Source: Allantophomopsis cytisporea (taxonomy: Eukaryota; Ascomycota; Leotiomycetes; Phacidiales; Phacidiaceae). From it: DNA of 64,000 bases. How positions within the stretch are numbered: the stretch's first letter is position 1; each line of letters starts with the position of its first letter. The translations under genes and the position numbers were made by a program. The notes beneath the pieces are model-generated. The model searched no databases and had not been told where the DNA came from. It worked only from the letters and a program-made list of their open reading frames with translations. The DNA lies in assembly GCA_024752435.1 (NCBI GenBank), contig CP103021.1, forward strand, positions 1,860,001 through 1,924,000, written 5' to 3'. Positions 25,901 through 38,200 of the stretch are shown piece by piece.

Positions 25901-26751
25901 AAGTATCTTGAAACTTACCCTTGATCCAGAAAACAACTGCAAGTGATGATATCTCTGATACATGAGTTGCGGAGATATCTATAACGTGAAATTTTAACCT
26001 ACATTCACCGTGGAAATTTTTATTACCTAGACTTGCGATCGGCAAGCTCCCAAAGTCTGGACAATGACTAGATTTAAAAGAGGTGCAGTCTTGAAAATCA
26101 TCACCATTTATGGAATAAAGACGTCGAAATTTCCCGAAATACCCTGCTTCAGTACAGCGCCCCTCCAAAGACCCTGAAGATCAACCCGCCTTCAAGTACC
26201 CACGCACGACAAGTCCTCACAAGTACCGCCGGTAATTTTGCAATATCGGAGTGGAGGCGTTGGAGTGGAGGTCGTAAGACGGGACATGGTACGGAAACCG
26301 GCTATCAAAGTAGCTCACATGAGCTTGGCGACGGGAGGTTGTTGAGGCGCGGGATTATGTTGAGCATTGGCCAATTCAAGGTCTATGAAAACCTGAGCTT
26401 GGAAGAACTTCTCTTTAGTCATTCAGCGGAATGTGGAGAGGGGTATGGGAATATTCATCGTTATCAGTTGTACAGCAGAGGATGCTGTGGAGATGGAACG
26501 TTGTAGTGTTGCTACCTGCCAGTGGCGAGGGTAAGTCGTATTGCACTTTGTTTAACGCCAACGTCAAGGAAAGTGTATCTGCGCAAATTATCCGGAGAAA
26601 TGTAGTTTGTGTGTGCGTAAAGCCCTGTATCCGCCATGCTTGGCTTTTTCGTCCAAGTTGGCCACAAAGGTCTGCGGGTGCACTTGAGTGAATTCAGCAA
26701 TGTCCATAGTTTGATTAGAGATCAAGTTATAATCGTACTAATCTTCCAACG

Positions 26752-26770
26752 GCTTCAAACGGTTTGAAGC
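26752..26770. repeat. Perfect 9-base inverted repeat (GCTTCAAAC-G-GTTTGAAGC)
   Basis: Two perfect 9-base arms with a single central base, in AT-rich DNA. Such a compact dyad could be a protein-binding site. No neighbouring gene explains it. Confidence 0.55.
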
Positions 26771-27609
26771 GGGGCTTATAATTAAGTTGTCAAGACTAAT
26801 CCCGTGATTTTGAACGCTTTTTGGTATTCAGGTAATTTATATTCACATAACTTACATTACACAAATTTGAGTATTCTTACATAACCCTGAATTGTATGAA
26901 TGCCATCAGTACTTGAGTCTATCTCTCTAAGTTTGATGCCTACTCATGTAATATGAGTACTTGCTGCTCTTAAGCTCTTGATATAATAAGCTTCTATTTA
27001 CTAGTTACCCTCAATATCTTCAATATAGAAAGCTTTGTGAATACTGCAAGTGGCTTGAGTTATTCTCTTCAGCAAGATGCATGATGCATCTCTGTATGTA
27101 CTCTATCAGCGGTTGCTCCCGTGACTGAACTCGAGAAGTAACCTATCTTTTACACTTACACCCAAAACTCTCCTTCGACTACAGTTGTTTATTTATACAA
27201 GAACATCTACACTACTCATCTATGTCTCAACGCATCTTCGTTTCATGTCGGCCAAATGATGATTCATTGAGGTTGTTAAACAAGTTTGTCAAGTTCAGAT
27301 TGTGCGAGTATAATCACAAGGTAGACTATATAGGATAGGCTGGCACATTTCATAACATGCAAAGTCCTACTAAGTATCAAGTCCTGATCGATTGCAATAT
27401 TGAATCCTGATAGACAATGAAAAATACCCCTTTCTTGCTACCATGCAATCTCGAATGGTGGAGAGCTGTAAGTAGCGGTGCCATATCGAGACACATAGCT
27501 TTTCTAAGGTAACAACTTAGACTCATCTGCCTCATAAATCCACCACCGGCTTTGTATCAGCGTCCTCAAGCAGATCATGCTTGCGACTTAAAGAGAATCG
27601 CCCGATTCT

Positions 27610-27876
27610 TTAAGCATGGCAGAGGTAAACAAGGGGAGAAACAAATGTTGAAATGTAGACTTCTTCTCTCAGAGTAGTGCATTTGATGAAGCCCTGGCTA
27701 CCAGAGACCATCATCACACCGGGCCAGCACTTAATCATCTCAAACTCTATATACAAGACACTTATTTTCTTATTAGCACAGCGAAAAGTAAACTCTTGAA
27801 GCCACCAGTCTTTACCATCACCAAGCAAATCGTGCAATTGTGGGAACGTATACGGAATCCCACCGACGACTATCAT
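27610..27876 (-). CDS. Small open frame of unknown function
   Basis: An ATG-started 88-codon frame with a balanced, protein-like composition (Trp-Trp pair, few low-complexity runs). I recognise no domain, and no flanking exon could be joined with confidence. It may be a small gene, a single exon of a lost gene, or chance. Confidence 0.2.
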   Translation of the reverse strand: MIVVGGIPYTFPQLHDLLGDGKDWWLQEFTFRCANKKISVLYIEFEMIKCWPGVMMVSGSQGFIKCTTLREEVYISTFVSPLVYLCHA

Positions 27877-28361
27877 GATCAGGGTGGGGAGCAGTTAACG
27901 TGCGTGACAGCAAGGAGAACTTCTAGAACGTCTAATTTGTGGTGGAGCCTGGCAATAGATACACCATAGTTAAGCTTATACGAAGTTAGAATGTAGTCAC
28001 CATCTAGTCTTTCGGTGTACTTGATTCTCACGACCATAACTCCTGAAGTCACTTCTCGTGTAGCTGAACTGGATGACTATCACACATACTGCTCATTGAG
28101 AAGTACACTGAATAACACCTCGAAATGACGGCTAAGTGTGTTGACACAGAAATCATCTGCATATACATTCATAGTTTCCGTCGGTGCTGATTTACCAATA
28201 TCAGATCTCAACTTTTATTAGCTGAGTGGCCTTTAAAGTCACGCATTTTAAACCTAAATATATTCACATAGCAAGAAGAACGAAGCGTGACAAGCCGAGC
28301 AATTGAATTAACTGAAACCGAGTTACCATCTAATAAACTCCAAAACACCCTTGATCCTATC

Positions 28362-31300
28362 TCAATTCACAACTCGATTTCCCCGAACGGCAGGGACACC
28401 CTTGCGTTCGCCAAAGTTGTGCAATCTTTCGCCAATCAAGTAAACCTCATCGCGGATTCTCTGTCTGCAACCCCTGAGCATCTTGACCATGCCCCAAACG
28501 CCAAGGCTCATGCCAGCGATGTATAGAGCCGCAGGGAAACTGAATCGATAAACTAGCTTGCTCAAAGTCTCATCAGTGGCTCCTTGTAGCTCGAGCAAAA
28601 CATAGGCCCCTGTCAGTGGAACGAAGAGGAGGAACGCAGAAAGTATTGTGGCCGGTAAGACGAAGACTCTTGTGAGGATCCGAATATCTGGAGAGAAGTA
28701 GCCATTGCGAGTTAGACTCTGCAGTGCTTCCGAGGCACGAGAGTTGCCCCAGAGGATGACTTTGGTACTGAGATTGATATACAACAATCCTAGTGTCCAT
28801 GATTGGATTATGTGAGAAAAGTGTGGTTCGTTAGGTGAGAAGTAGGTATGAAGAGGTAGTATAAGGTAGAACTCGAGGATAAGAGCTAGAAGAGATGGGA
28901 GGTAGATGAGAACAGCAGAGTAAAAGTAGCAGACTTTGGCTGCGCGGACCACGAAATCAGTTGCCCTTCCTAAGAATTGAGCAGGAGGAACCGTGATGGT
29001 CGTGACAGTTTCTTTCACACGTCTCAAGAACGGTCCAAGGTGCAATACACAGTATAAAGCACTTCCAAGGATGTAAATGCCAATCGAAAATGCATAGACA
29101 TCATTCATGCGAAGGTGACCAGGAATGATTTGAGCGAATACCATACGTCCAAATACAAGAGGGACAATGGTGATGCAAACTCCGGTCAAAGCTGCGAATA
29201 ACCAGATTGATAGGATGAAGGTGAAGATTCGTACGCGGAAATTTGATGGGACATATACCTGCTTGAACAGGGAGGAGTCACGGCCATGGAGGCCATCCGC
29301 AGTTTCAACCACACCATCCAAACGCTCGTTGTTTTCATCGACCTCAAGGAAGACCTTGGCACCCTTTGGAATTCGTACTTGGTCAGAAGCTGGTACTCGG
29401 ACAAACCTTCCATCGCGGAGGAACTGCCTTGGTTGTTGCGTATCTTGAGCGTCACGCAGAACATTGTCATCAAGAGTTTCCCGAACTCTCATGAGCGCAA
29501 ATTGCCAGTCTCTGCTGACGCATCTACCCTCTTCATCAATTCTTCTCTCGTCGAACAAGAACTGAGTTAGGCGCAAAACACGAGCGCATTTTCGAAACCA
29601 CCAAGTGTACATGGCGTGAAGTCCATCGGAAGGCTTAAAGAAGCGGACAGCCAATGGCATGAGGAAATTATAAAACAATAAATCGACAGGGAATTCTAAG
29701 ACTGGCTCGTTGGATGACCAATGAATCGGAAGAACTCCTCCAAATGCTAATGCGAGACCCCAAACAACACCGCCGAGACAAATCATAACCAATGCGCCGT
29801 ACACCAGAGCGCTGAAAGTGATTTTGCGGAGTTGAGTAGCAACGTTCCGTTCAAGAACATCCCGAACAGGATGGAAATTTGGATCATCGGGATCACGAAT
29901 GAAATCTGTAACGATTAGTAAAGCTTATAGTAATGGAAAGCATGCACTCACAAAGAACTCCTTTTCGCATAATCTTTCTGCACATGGAAACAAAGAGTGC
30001 AAAATGGAACATGTAACACGTTCCAACAAACCAATGTACAAATATAGAAGTAAGGGGAGAGCTGTACGTAAATTGTATGCGAGACATGATAGTCGCCCCA
30101 TCGAATAATGGAAGGAGCGCGATATCGAGGAGAAGTCCACAGTATAGAGGGAAGACCAGCATTTCGATGCTGATAATCAGAATGACCTTCATGACTCCAC
30201 CAGCCTGGTTGAGTACATCGGCGAGTTGAGCTTCGTAATCCTGCCCAGCTCTTCCGCTAGAGAATGGTGTACCGCGTCGAAGATACAAAGCACCCAAGAT
30301 TGTAAGGACCATGTAACCAGCAAATATAGCCCAGAAGCGATCAACACCACCCCAATGCGCAAGTGCTGGGTCAACTGGACCAGTTCTCTGAGGAAGTTCC
30401 AGGTTTATGACCATAGAACTTGGATTGGATAAGGCGCTAAGGACATTTGTGGTTCCATTGTAGACTTGTGCAAGAAGAGAACTGGCTTGAACCCATGTAT
30501 CTGACTTGATTGCCGCCTTCCAAGCCTCACCGTTAACTAGACTGAGAATGGTGTTACCCAAGAAGCATACGGCAACAGAGGATATAGTCTTAATATTTAA
30601 AAGAGCTTCGTGAGAGCTTGCTGAAAAGTCTGGGATATCAGAGTCGGCGGCGTGTTTCAAACCATCGATCGCTGTGCCGCTGATTCGTTCTCCGGCAGCA
30701 GAAGCCAATGACCATGTCTTGATGGCAATGTCTGGAACACTCCAAGCAATACCGGTGGTTGGTGCAGTTGGTGCAATGGATATTAATGCTTTTGGAAGAG
30801 CAAACAGTGCAAAAACCGCAAACGAAACGTAGCCAAAGATGACGATGGTGATGTCGACAAGTAGTTCTGCACAGCCCATAATGATCTTGATCGGTAGTTT
30901 CAAAGCAGAAATGGGGTTTGCAACAAGAATCAAACCTAGTCTTCCAATGTTGTATGGCAGCCACACACCACATGAAACGGTCAACGAGATCAGAACTGCA
31001 CTAAACATGCCGTTTTGTAGAAGACCAGTCCAAGGGCCCCTCATGCCAATTAACTCCATGATACCATCAAAATCCTCAGCATCATCAATGTCATTTGGAT
31101 CGAGGCCCGCAGCAAGAGCAGCTGCAACAACCTCAGGATCTTGTGCAGCTTCCGGTTCAATATTGTCATCTCTATTGCGTTGATTGACAGGCACAAACGG
31201 TGCTTCAGCGTTGATGTCATCGACAATATGCTCATCATTACCCGCAACTGGTTCACGGTTGGGCCTGATATCTCCAAACATCCAGTTAGTGATACGATCG

Positions 31301-33477
31301 ATGATACCGTTCTCTGGCTCTGGAGGAGCAGGAACGGGAGCGATAGTTTGATCTTCATCATCTTGTGGTGTGAGGATTGGATCTCCGTCAGTCTCAGTAT
31401 CAATAGCTGGTGTAGGAGCTCGTTCAGCCAGGGTTTGGTGATCTGTAGGCTCTCTGTTGGATGCGTTCTGTCTTGCAGCATTTTCGTCCCGTGCTTTGTT
31501 AATTGCGTTCTGAACACGCAGATTTTGTGCCATAATCCAATCTATGTGCTCAGCCTCAGCCTCAGCATCAGATCGATCAGCATCGTGCTGAATTGCACCA
31601 TCATTCGGCTTCAATGAAATGCCTGGGAGAGTTTGTGTGGTAACAGATTCATCCGAGAAGAGTTCTGATTTAGTAGACGTCGAGTCACCAGGAGTTCTAG
31701 AATTCGAATCATGCTGCACAGGTGTCGAGGTTCGAGATTGTGTCCACAAGTTCTCTCTTGCCTTTGCTCTATCCTCTGGCAAAGCAGAGAATGACCAGGT
31801 ATTTTGAGACAGGGGTGAAACCTTGTTGGGCGCCACTCCATGAGACGTATTCGCGCTGAATGAGAAATCCGTTGACTCTGTTCTAGGGACCTTCCATCTT
31901 GAAGTATCAATTTCAGCTTTGGGGGGCCAAGGCACATTCGGATGAATTATACCTGGGTGTTCACTGCCAAACGAAGGGATGAGGGGTTTAGTGTTTTCAT
32001 CTTGGTCAGATAAGCTTGAAGTATCTGTAGCTTTACCCTTGCCTTTCTTGGAGGCAGAGCTCTCTGCAAAGTCACCATCGCTAAGCTCAGAGCCTGATGT
32101 GTATCCACTGCCTGAACCCCCACCCACCAGATCACGTCTCCTCTTCCTTCCCTGCCTCGAGTCGTCTTCCACCCAAGTATCGTCACCAGTACTGTTAGCA
32201 GGGCTACTAGTCGCAAAATCTTCTGCGATCTTTCTCTGAATCTCTGCTGCTGGCGACAATGCATCCCTGGTAGGCATGGTTGGTCGATGCCCGATGTCAG
32301 GAAGTTCGGGTTCGTCAGAATCGGACTCAGAATCGACCTCTTCGGCTTCGGGAACCACGACCGGTCTGATCTCAACTTGGCGGCGACGTGGCCGGGCGAT
32401 AGGTCTTGGTGCATCGGGATTTCTCCGAGGCTGCTCATGCGGAGCAATCTGGAAGTCATCTTGCGCATCTTGAGCAGGAACGGCGAACTCTGCATTAAAC
32501 CCTGCTCCAACGTTGATCCCTGGCTGTTGCTGTACCACCCATTCTCTGATAAGAAACACGAGAATGAAGCATACTACAACAAGAATCGTGATAATCTGGC
32601 CTTCGAGGACGCTGATAATGAGGTTATTCACACTGGGAGAGCGAGTGAGATTATTAAGAAACGTTACATTGCTCAGTAAAGAAGGGTAGTCTCCAGCGAT
32701 ATCCGGTTGTGAGGTGTTGGTTTCTGTAAATGAAATTCCCACTTCAACGTCTCCCGAGTTTGGAACCGAGACGGTCATGTGGAGACCCGACCTGTACCAG
32801 ACGCTCAATTTTTCTGAAAAGGGTTGAAAGAAAGATGTGAGATTGCTCATGATGGGAGCAACCGCGGCCGGCGTAGTTGGATTGGTGAGCAAAGAAGTCG
32901 ACGGAGGAGAGGTTCCGTTTGTGCCTGCGCTGAGATTTGCTAACTGAAGCTCCGCCAGACCTAACGCGTTCGTCAGGGGAGAATTCGATATTGTTACTTT
33001 TGACTGAGTGGTCAACCAGCCCCCGTCTGCAAACCAAAACAGCATTCTCCAGACTCCTCGCATGGCCCAAGGTAACCAACCAAGCCAGACAAATGCGACG
33101 AGACACAATCTCACCCACGTTTCGGTGTACTTCAAGCCATGGATGGCCAATCGTTGAAGGAAGATACGCGCGGGCAGTTCTTGGGGCATCTGAGGCGAGT
33201 ACAGCTTCGTGAACCGAAAAGATGTCTTGCAGAGTTCGCAGTGCTTCTTTTGTGAATGCGATAGCCACTCCATCAAACAGTCCTGATGTACAAACTTGAT
33301 GCTACCGCTGCATTTGCAAGGATAGAATAGAGGTTCTTGTTCTGTGGCCTCCGCCCTGCAAATTCGACAAGTATCCGCTTCTCCCATTCCATCATCTCCA
33401 ACATTATCGTAACTCGGATCGTTCATGATGTCGCGGTCGCCAAATTTGCCCGCCGATGTTGGTCTGTTCATTGCCAT
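28362..33477 (-). CDS. Doa10/MARCH6-like ER membrane RING-CH E3 ubiquitin ligase
   Basis: Two exons are inferred: 33477-29952 and 29905-28362, with a 46-base intron (donor GTGAGT, branch CTAAT, acceptor CAG); 1689 residues. A RING-CH finger lies at residues 37-83 with ligands C37, C40, C54, C56, H64, C67, C80 and C83 (C4HC3). The first membrane segments follow at about 110-150 and 295-312. A long hydrophilic acidic linker spans about 330-790, and many membrane segments follow. The splice restores the conserved FIRDPDDPNFHPVRD stretch. The C-terminal element DEVYLIGERLHNFG, with the Asn important in yeast Doa10, is present near residue 1672. Family knowledge: this ligase ubiquitinates misfolded ER, cytosolic and nuclear-membrane proteins with Ubc6 and Ubc7. 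The fungal length is somewhat longer than yeast Doa10 (1319), mostly in the linker. Confidence 0.92.
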
Positions 33478-35266
33478 GTTGATGTATGCGTACGATGTTG
33501 GCGTGAATTATCGTGGGAGTTGAAGTCAATTTCGAGCTTATACAGCGGGAACAGCGGGGCTGTAAGCATGCGAATTTGGCTGATCGTCCAAGGATGTGAT
33601 GTGTCTTGAAGTGCAGGACTAATGGCGCTGATGTGTATATATGGCAGTCCTACACTCGTCACCCTCACCTCGCTGGCACTCTTGGGTCGATGTGAATGGC
33701 AATTTATTTGTTGGTTGGTACTCGATGTTCCGAGAAGTTGTAAGTGGATTGTGATGGTCAAGGTCGTATGTTCTGGCGCGATCGAAATGAATGAAATGAC
33801 AAGGGCGGTCGCAGTGCGACTTGTATGGCTGAATATGGAAAGACTTATTGTAAGTACCTCGTAGTCAGATTGTTTCTGTGAGATTGGAAGGCGAAAGTGA
33901 GGTTCCGAGGTTGCGATGTCCGTAAGTCACTAAAGTAGAATCACTTTGTCTTGACTGGCCGAGCTTTCTCACCTTGGGGTGTCGTTGCCGCCCGCATCGT
34001 CGAGAACGGAGGTTTTTGGCTGGGGGATTCCGGGTCACGTGCTGTTCTACTCATAGGCTTCGCTCCACAGTGCAACCAGAATTAAGCTGACGCTCAACGT
34101 GCCACTTGTAAGAGAGATAGGATGTCTTTTATCGTGTACATTGTGCAATGTGAAGAGATGAGGTATGATATTGATTTTCGAAATAGCACAGCTTTATACT
34201 TTTATGGCTCATATGAATGTTAAACTATGGCTTACGTGTGAATGGGCTGCTTGTACATTTTGATGTAGTCGTACCTGCAGAGCTAATGTCACTCGTCGAG
34301 AAATTGTAAAAGCTTCAAGTTTGTTATTACCTATTGTGACAGACTTGCGTGGTAGGATGCCGGAGGAACAGGATTGAGGGACAATATACTTGAAATTCTT
34401 ATTGGAAATATGGACGGTAAATGCATGATAAATGCAACATATTTACTTTATAGCCGAAGAAGAATATTGCTGTTAAGGATGATAAATATTGAAATATTTC
34501 ATGATTGCTGCGCCTTTCAAAAAGCAAACAAACGGCATGCTTTTAATAATTATCAAGACACAGATAAATAAAATAAATAAAAATAAAAAAATGATTATAT
34601 CGATGAGAGATATAATGTGATAAAGTATATACCTTTTTTTAAAAAAAAGAACAAAATCACGTAATCCCCGATTCCATTCAACCATGCACGAAGACCAATG
34701 CTCTCATGCGACGTGCAATGACGTCTACTAGCGTCGGTTCGCCCGTTCAATGCAAGCAATTACCAGCTGTGCCAGGCTTGTGACAGGCGAAGAGGGAAGC
34801 TAATCCAGGAAACCTTTCTTTGCTGTGCTTGTTATGTGTGTGGTCATGGTAAGTAAGGTAAGAAGGTAAGGTAATGATGCTGAAAGCGCCCGATTAGCTG
34901 CTTTCACGTCTACCATCCATACACTTACTTATCTTATTTCTCTCCTTTCAATAAATCATCTTCATCCTCTGTTTGACTTGATCATCATCACCGTCCTCGT
35001 CCTCGTCCTCGTTATTGTTGTTGTTGTTGTCATTACTGTTTCTCCGTTGCTCTCCATAAGAAAACCCTTCCAGGATTCTCATCGCCTAGGAGCTCCTCAC
35101 ATCATCTCTCCTCCTCACCTTGAGTGAGCTCGCCTATCGCTCTCTGAGACTCGCCAACGCTCGGGCTCCGCAAGCTGGTGATCTCGCGACACAGCAAGCT
35201 TGCTTCGAGAAAGAGCTGCTCACATCACTCTAAATAGCATAGAATTCTGCAATTCCCACTTCAAAT
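33478..35266. other. Divergent intergenic region (promoters of the Doa10-like and KDEL repeat genes)
   Basis: About 1.8 kb between head-to-head genes. It contains a CACGTG box at 34036-34041, an AT-rich core near 34370-34650 with T-run/A-run dyads, and pyrimidine-rich sequence with CTCGTC and GTT triplets (34991-35031) before the second gene. No coding frame with family resemblance. Confidence 0.55.
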
Positions 35267-38200
35267 ATGGCAGTCGATGCCAATGGGAGGTCTGTTGCGC
35301 CTTCAAAGAAGGGTATGAATGGTCACGCAATCGGTGCACCAAAAGTACACCCATCCAAAAAGTCAAAGTCATATTTGCGTAGCCTATTCAGTGTATTTAC
35401 TCGGTATGTCCTCCCATGTTTCAGTCCACCAATATCAAATGCTGACCGTCTCAAAGTCTTTTGACCTGGTATTCTATCATTACATTTATCTTCCGCTGTC
35501 CATCAAGTGTCGATCTGCTCACAGATACCTCCCCCAAGATCTGCAAACCGTACCTGAATGTTCGAACTACCCTCACACCCCACCTTGAACCTTATTACAA
35601 CACATATGCCGCTCCTTACGTCGATGCTGCTCGTCCATACTACAATGCATTGGACCAGAAGGTCATTACACCAGCTACTGTGATTGGCAAGAAGTATGGT
35701 GCTCCTCGATTGGTTCAAGCACAAGCTTTAGGTCAAGCTCAGTGGGAGAAGAATATCAGTCCTCAAATCACAAAATTGAGCACCCAAGCGAAGCAACAGT
35801 ACGATGCTACTTTGGCTCCCCACGTCGATAAATTGAGCGGCTCCGTTGCTCCATACTACGTTGTGGCAAAAGATAATGCGTTTCAGACTTATCAGTCCAA
35901 AATTCTGCCCACATACAACACCATTCAGCCCCACGCTTCTAACGCATACGACACGGCACATGAATTTGCTGTCACTCATGGACTTCCATCCATCAAGTGG
36001 GCCTGGACAACTGGCGTGGTTTTCCTCGACAGAACCGTCCTACCAAAGTTGCGAATCTTGTATGGAGAGAATGTTGAGCCTCAACTCACAAGAATTGGGG
36101 AGCGACTTGGCCGTTACCGTGACGGCAAAAAGCTCCAAGCAGCTGTTGACGCCGTTGAAAACCCTTCCACCGCTTTCTCTGCCAAGGCAACCCTCTCATC
36201 GGTTGCGTCATCGATCTCATCTGCCTATGCGTCTCCCTCTTCAGCCTCATCGAGTGTAGTGTCTTCCAGCTCCACTTCCTCTGCCGCAGCGCAAACCCCA
36301 TTGAGCGACGAGGAAAAAACCGCAAATGCCCAGAAGATTGTGGCCGAGGATTTGAAGACATGGCAAACAAAGTTTGCAAAGGCAGCTGACCAGGGTTCCG
36401 ATGAGCTCGATGCTCGTGTCCACGAGATTACCGATCGTCTTATCAAGAACCAGGCTCATTCGGTCGGCGACTCTTTGATTATTGAATTGGAGGAGACAGC
36501 CAAAAAGAGCATTGCCAACCTTAAATCTCAAATCAACAAGATCATCGAGACCTCCGAGAGCGATGAGGAGGCTGATGCGGCTACTTCTGCAGCACTTCGA
36601 AAAGCTGGCGTTGCCATCAAAGATAAGGCCCAGGCTGTACGCTCATGGAAACAGAGCTATGATCAGGAGACAAATGAGTTGGTTAGCAAGGCTGCCGAAG
36701 ATACATTCCAGATTATTGACCATATTACGGATCTTGGCCTCCAGGAGATCGGTATGCGCTGGGCTTGGACTGATGGGATCACATACAAAGATTGGGCCAA
36801 GTATCATGCACTCAAAGCCCAATTCAGTGAATGGCGCAAGGAAGTTGCCGAAGTTGCTATTGAGCATCCCGGTCTTGCTTCGGCACGTAAAGCATCCGAA
36901 GAAGTTGAGAATAAGGCAATGGGAATCGCTGAAGAAGCAGCCAAGGAACTGGTTCGTCTGAAGGATGTCGCCAAGTGGAAATGGACTGCCAAAGATACCA
37001 GTGACGATTTCAGCACAAAATATATCCCTGCTGCCGCTGCAGTAGCCGGACAAAAGATCTTGGATAAGATTAATGATGCGAGCGAAGCTGTTGCAGGTAC
37101 CTCACAAGGAACCGTGGAGTCGCTTTCATCTGTGGCTAGCTCTTCTATCGTTGATGCAGCTTCGTCAATTTCCTCTATTGCAGGAGATGCGAGCGCTAGC
37201 GCCAGCAGTGCTGCATCCGAGGCATCTGCCAGTATCATTGGTACTCCTCAAGGAAGTGTTGAGAGCGTGATTTCTGTGGCTCAGGCAAGTGCAAGCAGCA
37301 TTGCCGATGCTGCGTCAAGCTCGGTCATTGGGACTCAACAAGGAACTGTTCAGAGTGTCATCTCTGTAGCTCAGGCTTCCGCCAGCAGCATTGCGTCTGA
37401 TGCTTCTACCTCTGTCCTTGGAACCCCACAGGGTACGGTGGAAAGTGTAATCTCGGTCGCCAGTGAAAGTGTCAGCAGCTTGTCTGCCAAGGCGTCTGCC
37501 TCTGTAGTGGGCGAGAAGCCGAGTAAGTTGGAGCAAGCTTCAAGCAGCATTTCCTCTGCTGCATCTGCTCTCTCTGATGCAGCAAGCAGCTCTGCATCTT
37601 CAATTTCCAGTGCTGGTAGTTCCCTGGTAGATCATATCAGTGGCGAGGCACCATCAGCATCGTCTTCTGCTTCTAGCAAAGCTTCCAAATCTGCATCAAG
37701 TGTTTCTAGCTCGCTCAGCTCCGAGGCATCATCTGCATCTAGTCAAGCATCAAAGAGCGCAAGCAGTGCATCTGACGCTGCTAGCTCATCCGTCTCATCT
37801 GCCTCATCTACTGGATCTAAAGTTTGGGGTGGAGCAATGGCTCAATTTGTTGAAGCAAGAGAAATTGTATACGAGGACCACATTGTTGACGACGATGACG
37901 ATCTGAGTTATTCCGAAAAGATACAGAGCATGGCCAGTGAAGCTGGTGATAAGTTCGCGGATGTGACCCGTGCAGTTAGTGAGGCCCTCGTGCAGCCAAC
38001 TAGCACCCAGGGTTCCGTGGAGAGCGTTACCAGCCTCGCTGCCGAGCAATATTCGAGTGCCTTCGCCGCCGCTTCCTCAATTCTCTATGGAACAACCCAA
38101 GGCACCGGAGAAAGCATTGTTAGTGTAGCTTCCAGCAGATATTCTGAGGCTGTCGCTGCCGCAAGTTCTGCGATCTACGGAACACCAATCCCATACACCC

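Larger units (their letters stand above)
19301..28361. other. 9-kb region without a recognisable gene
   Basis: Many short frames are present but none shows a domain, plausible exon chain or biased codon use. Base composition is near that of the genic DNA up to about 23.5 kb, then becomes more AT-rich to 28.3 kb. No terminal repeats, integrase, reverse transcriptase or tRNA was recognised. The right end contains the 3' flank of the Doa10-like gene. Confidence 0.5.
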
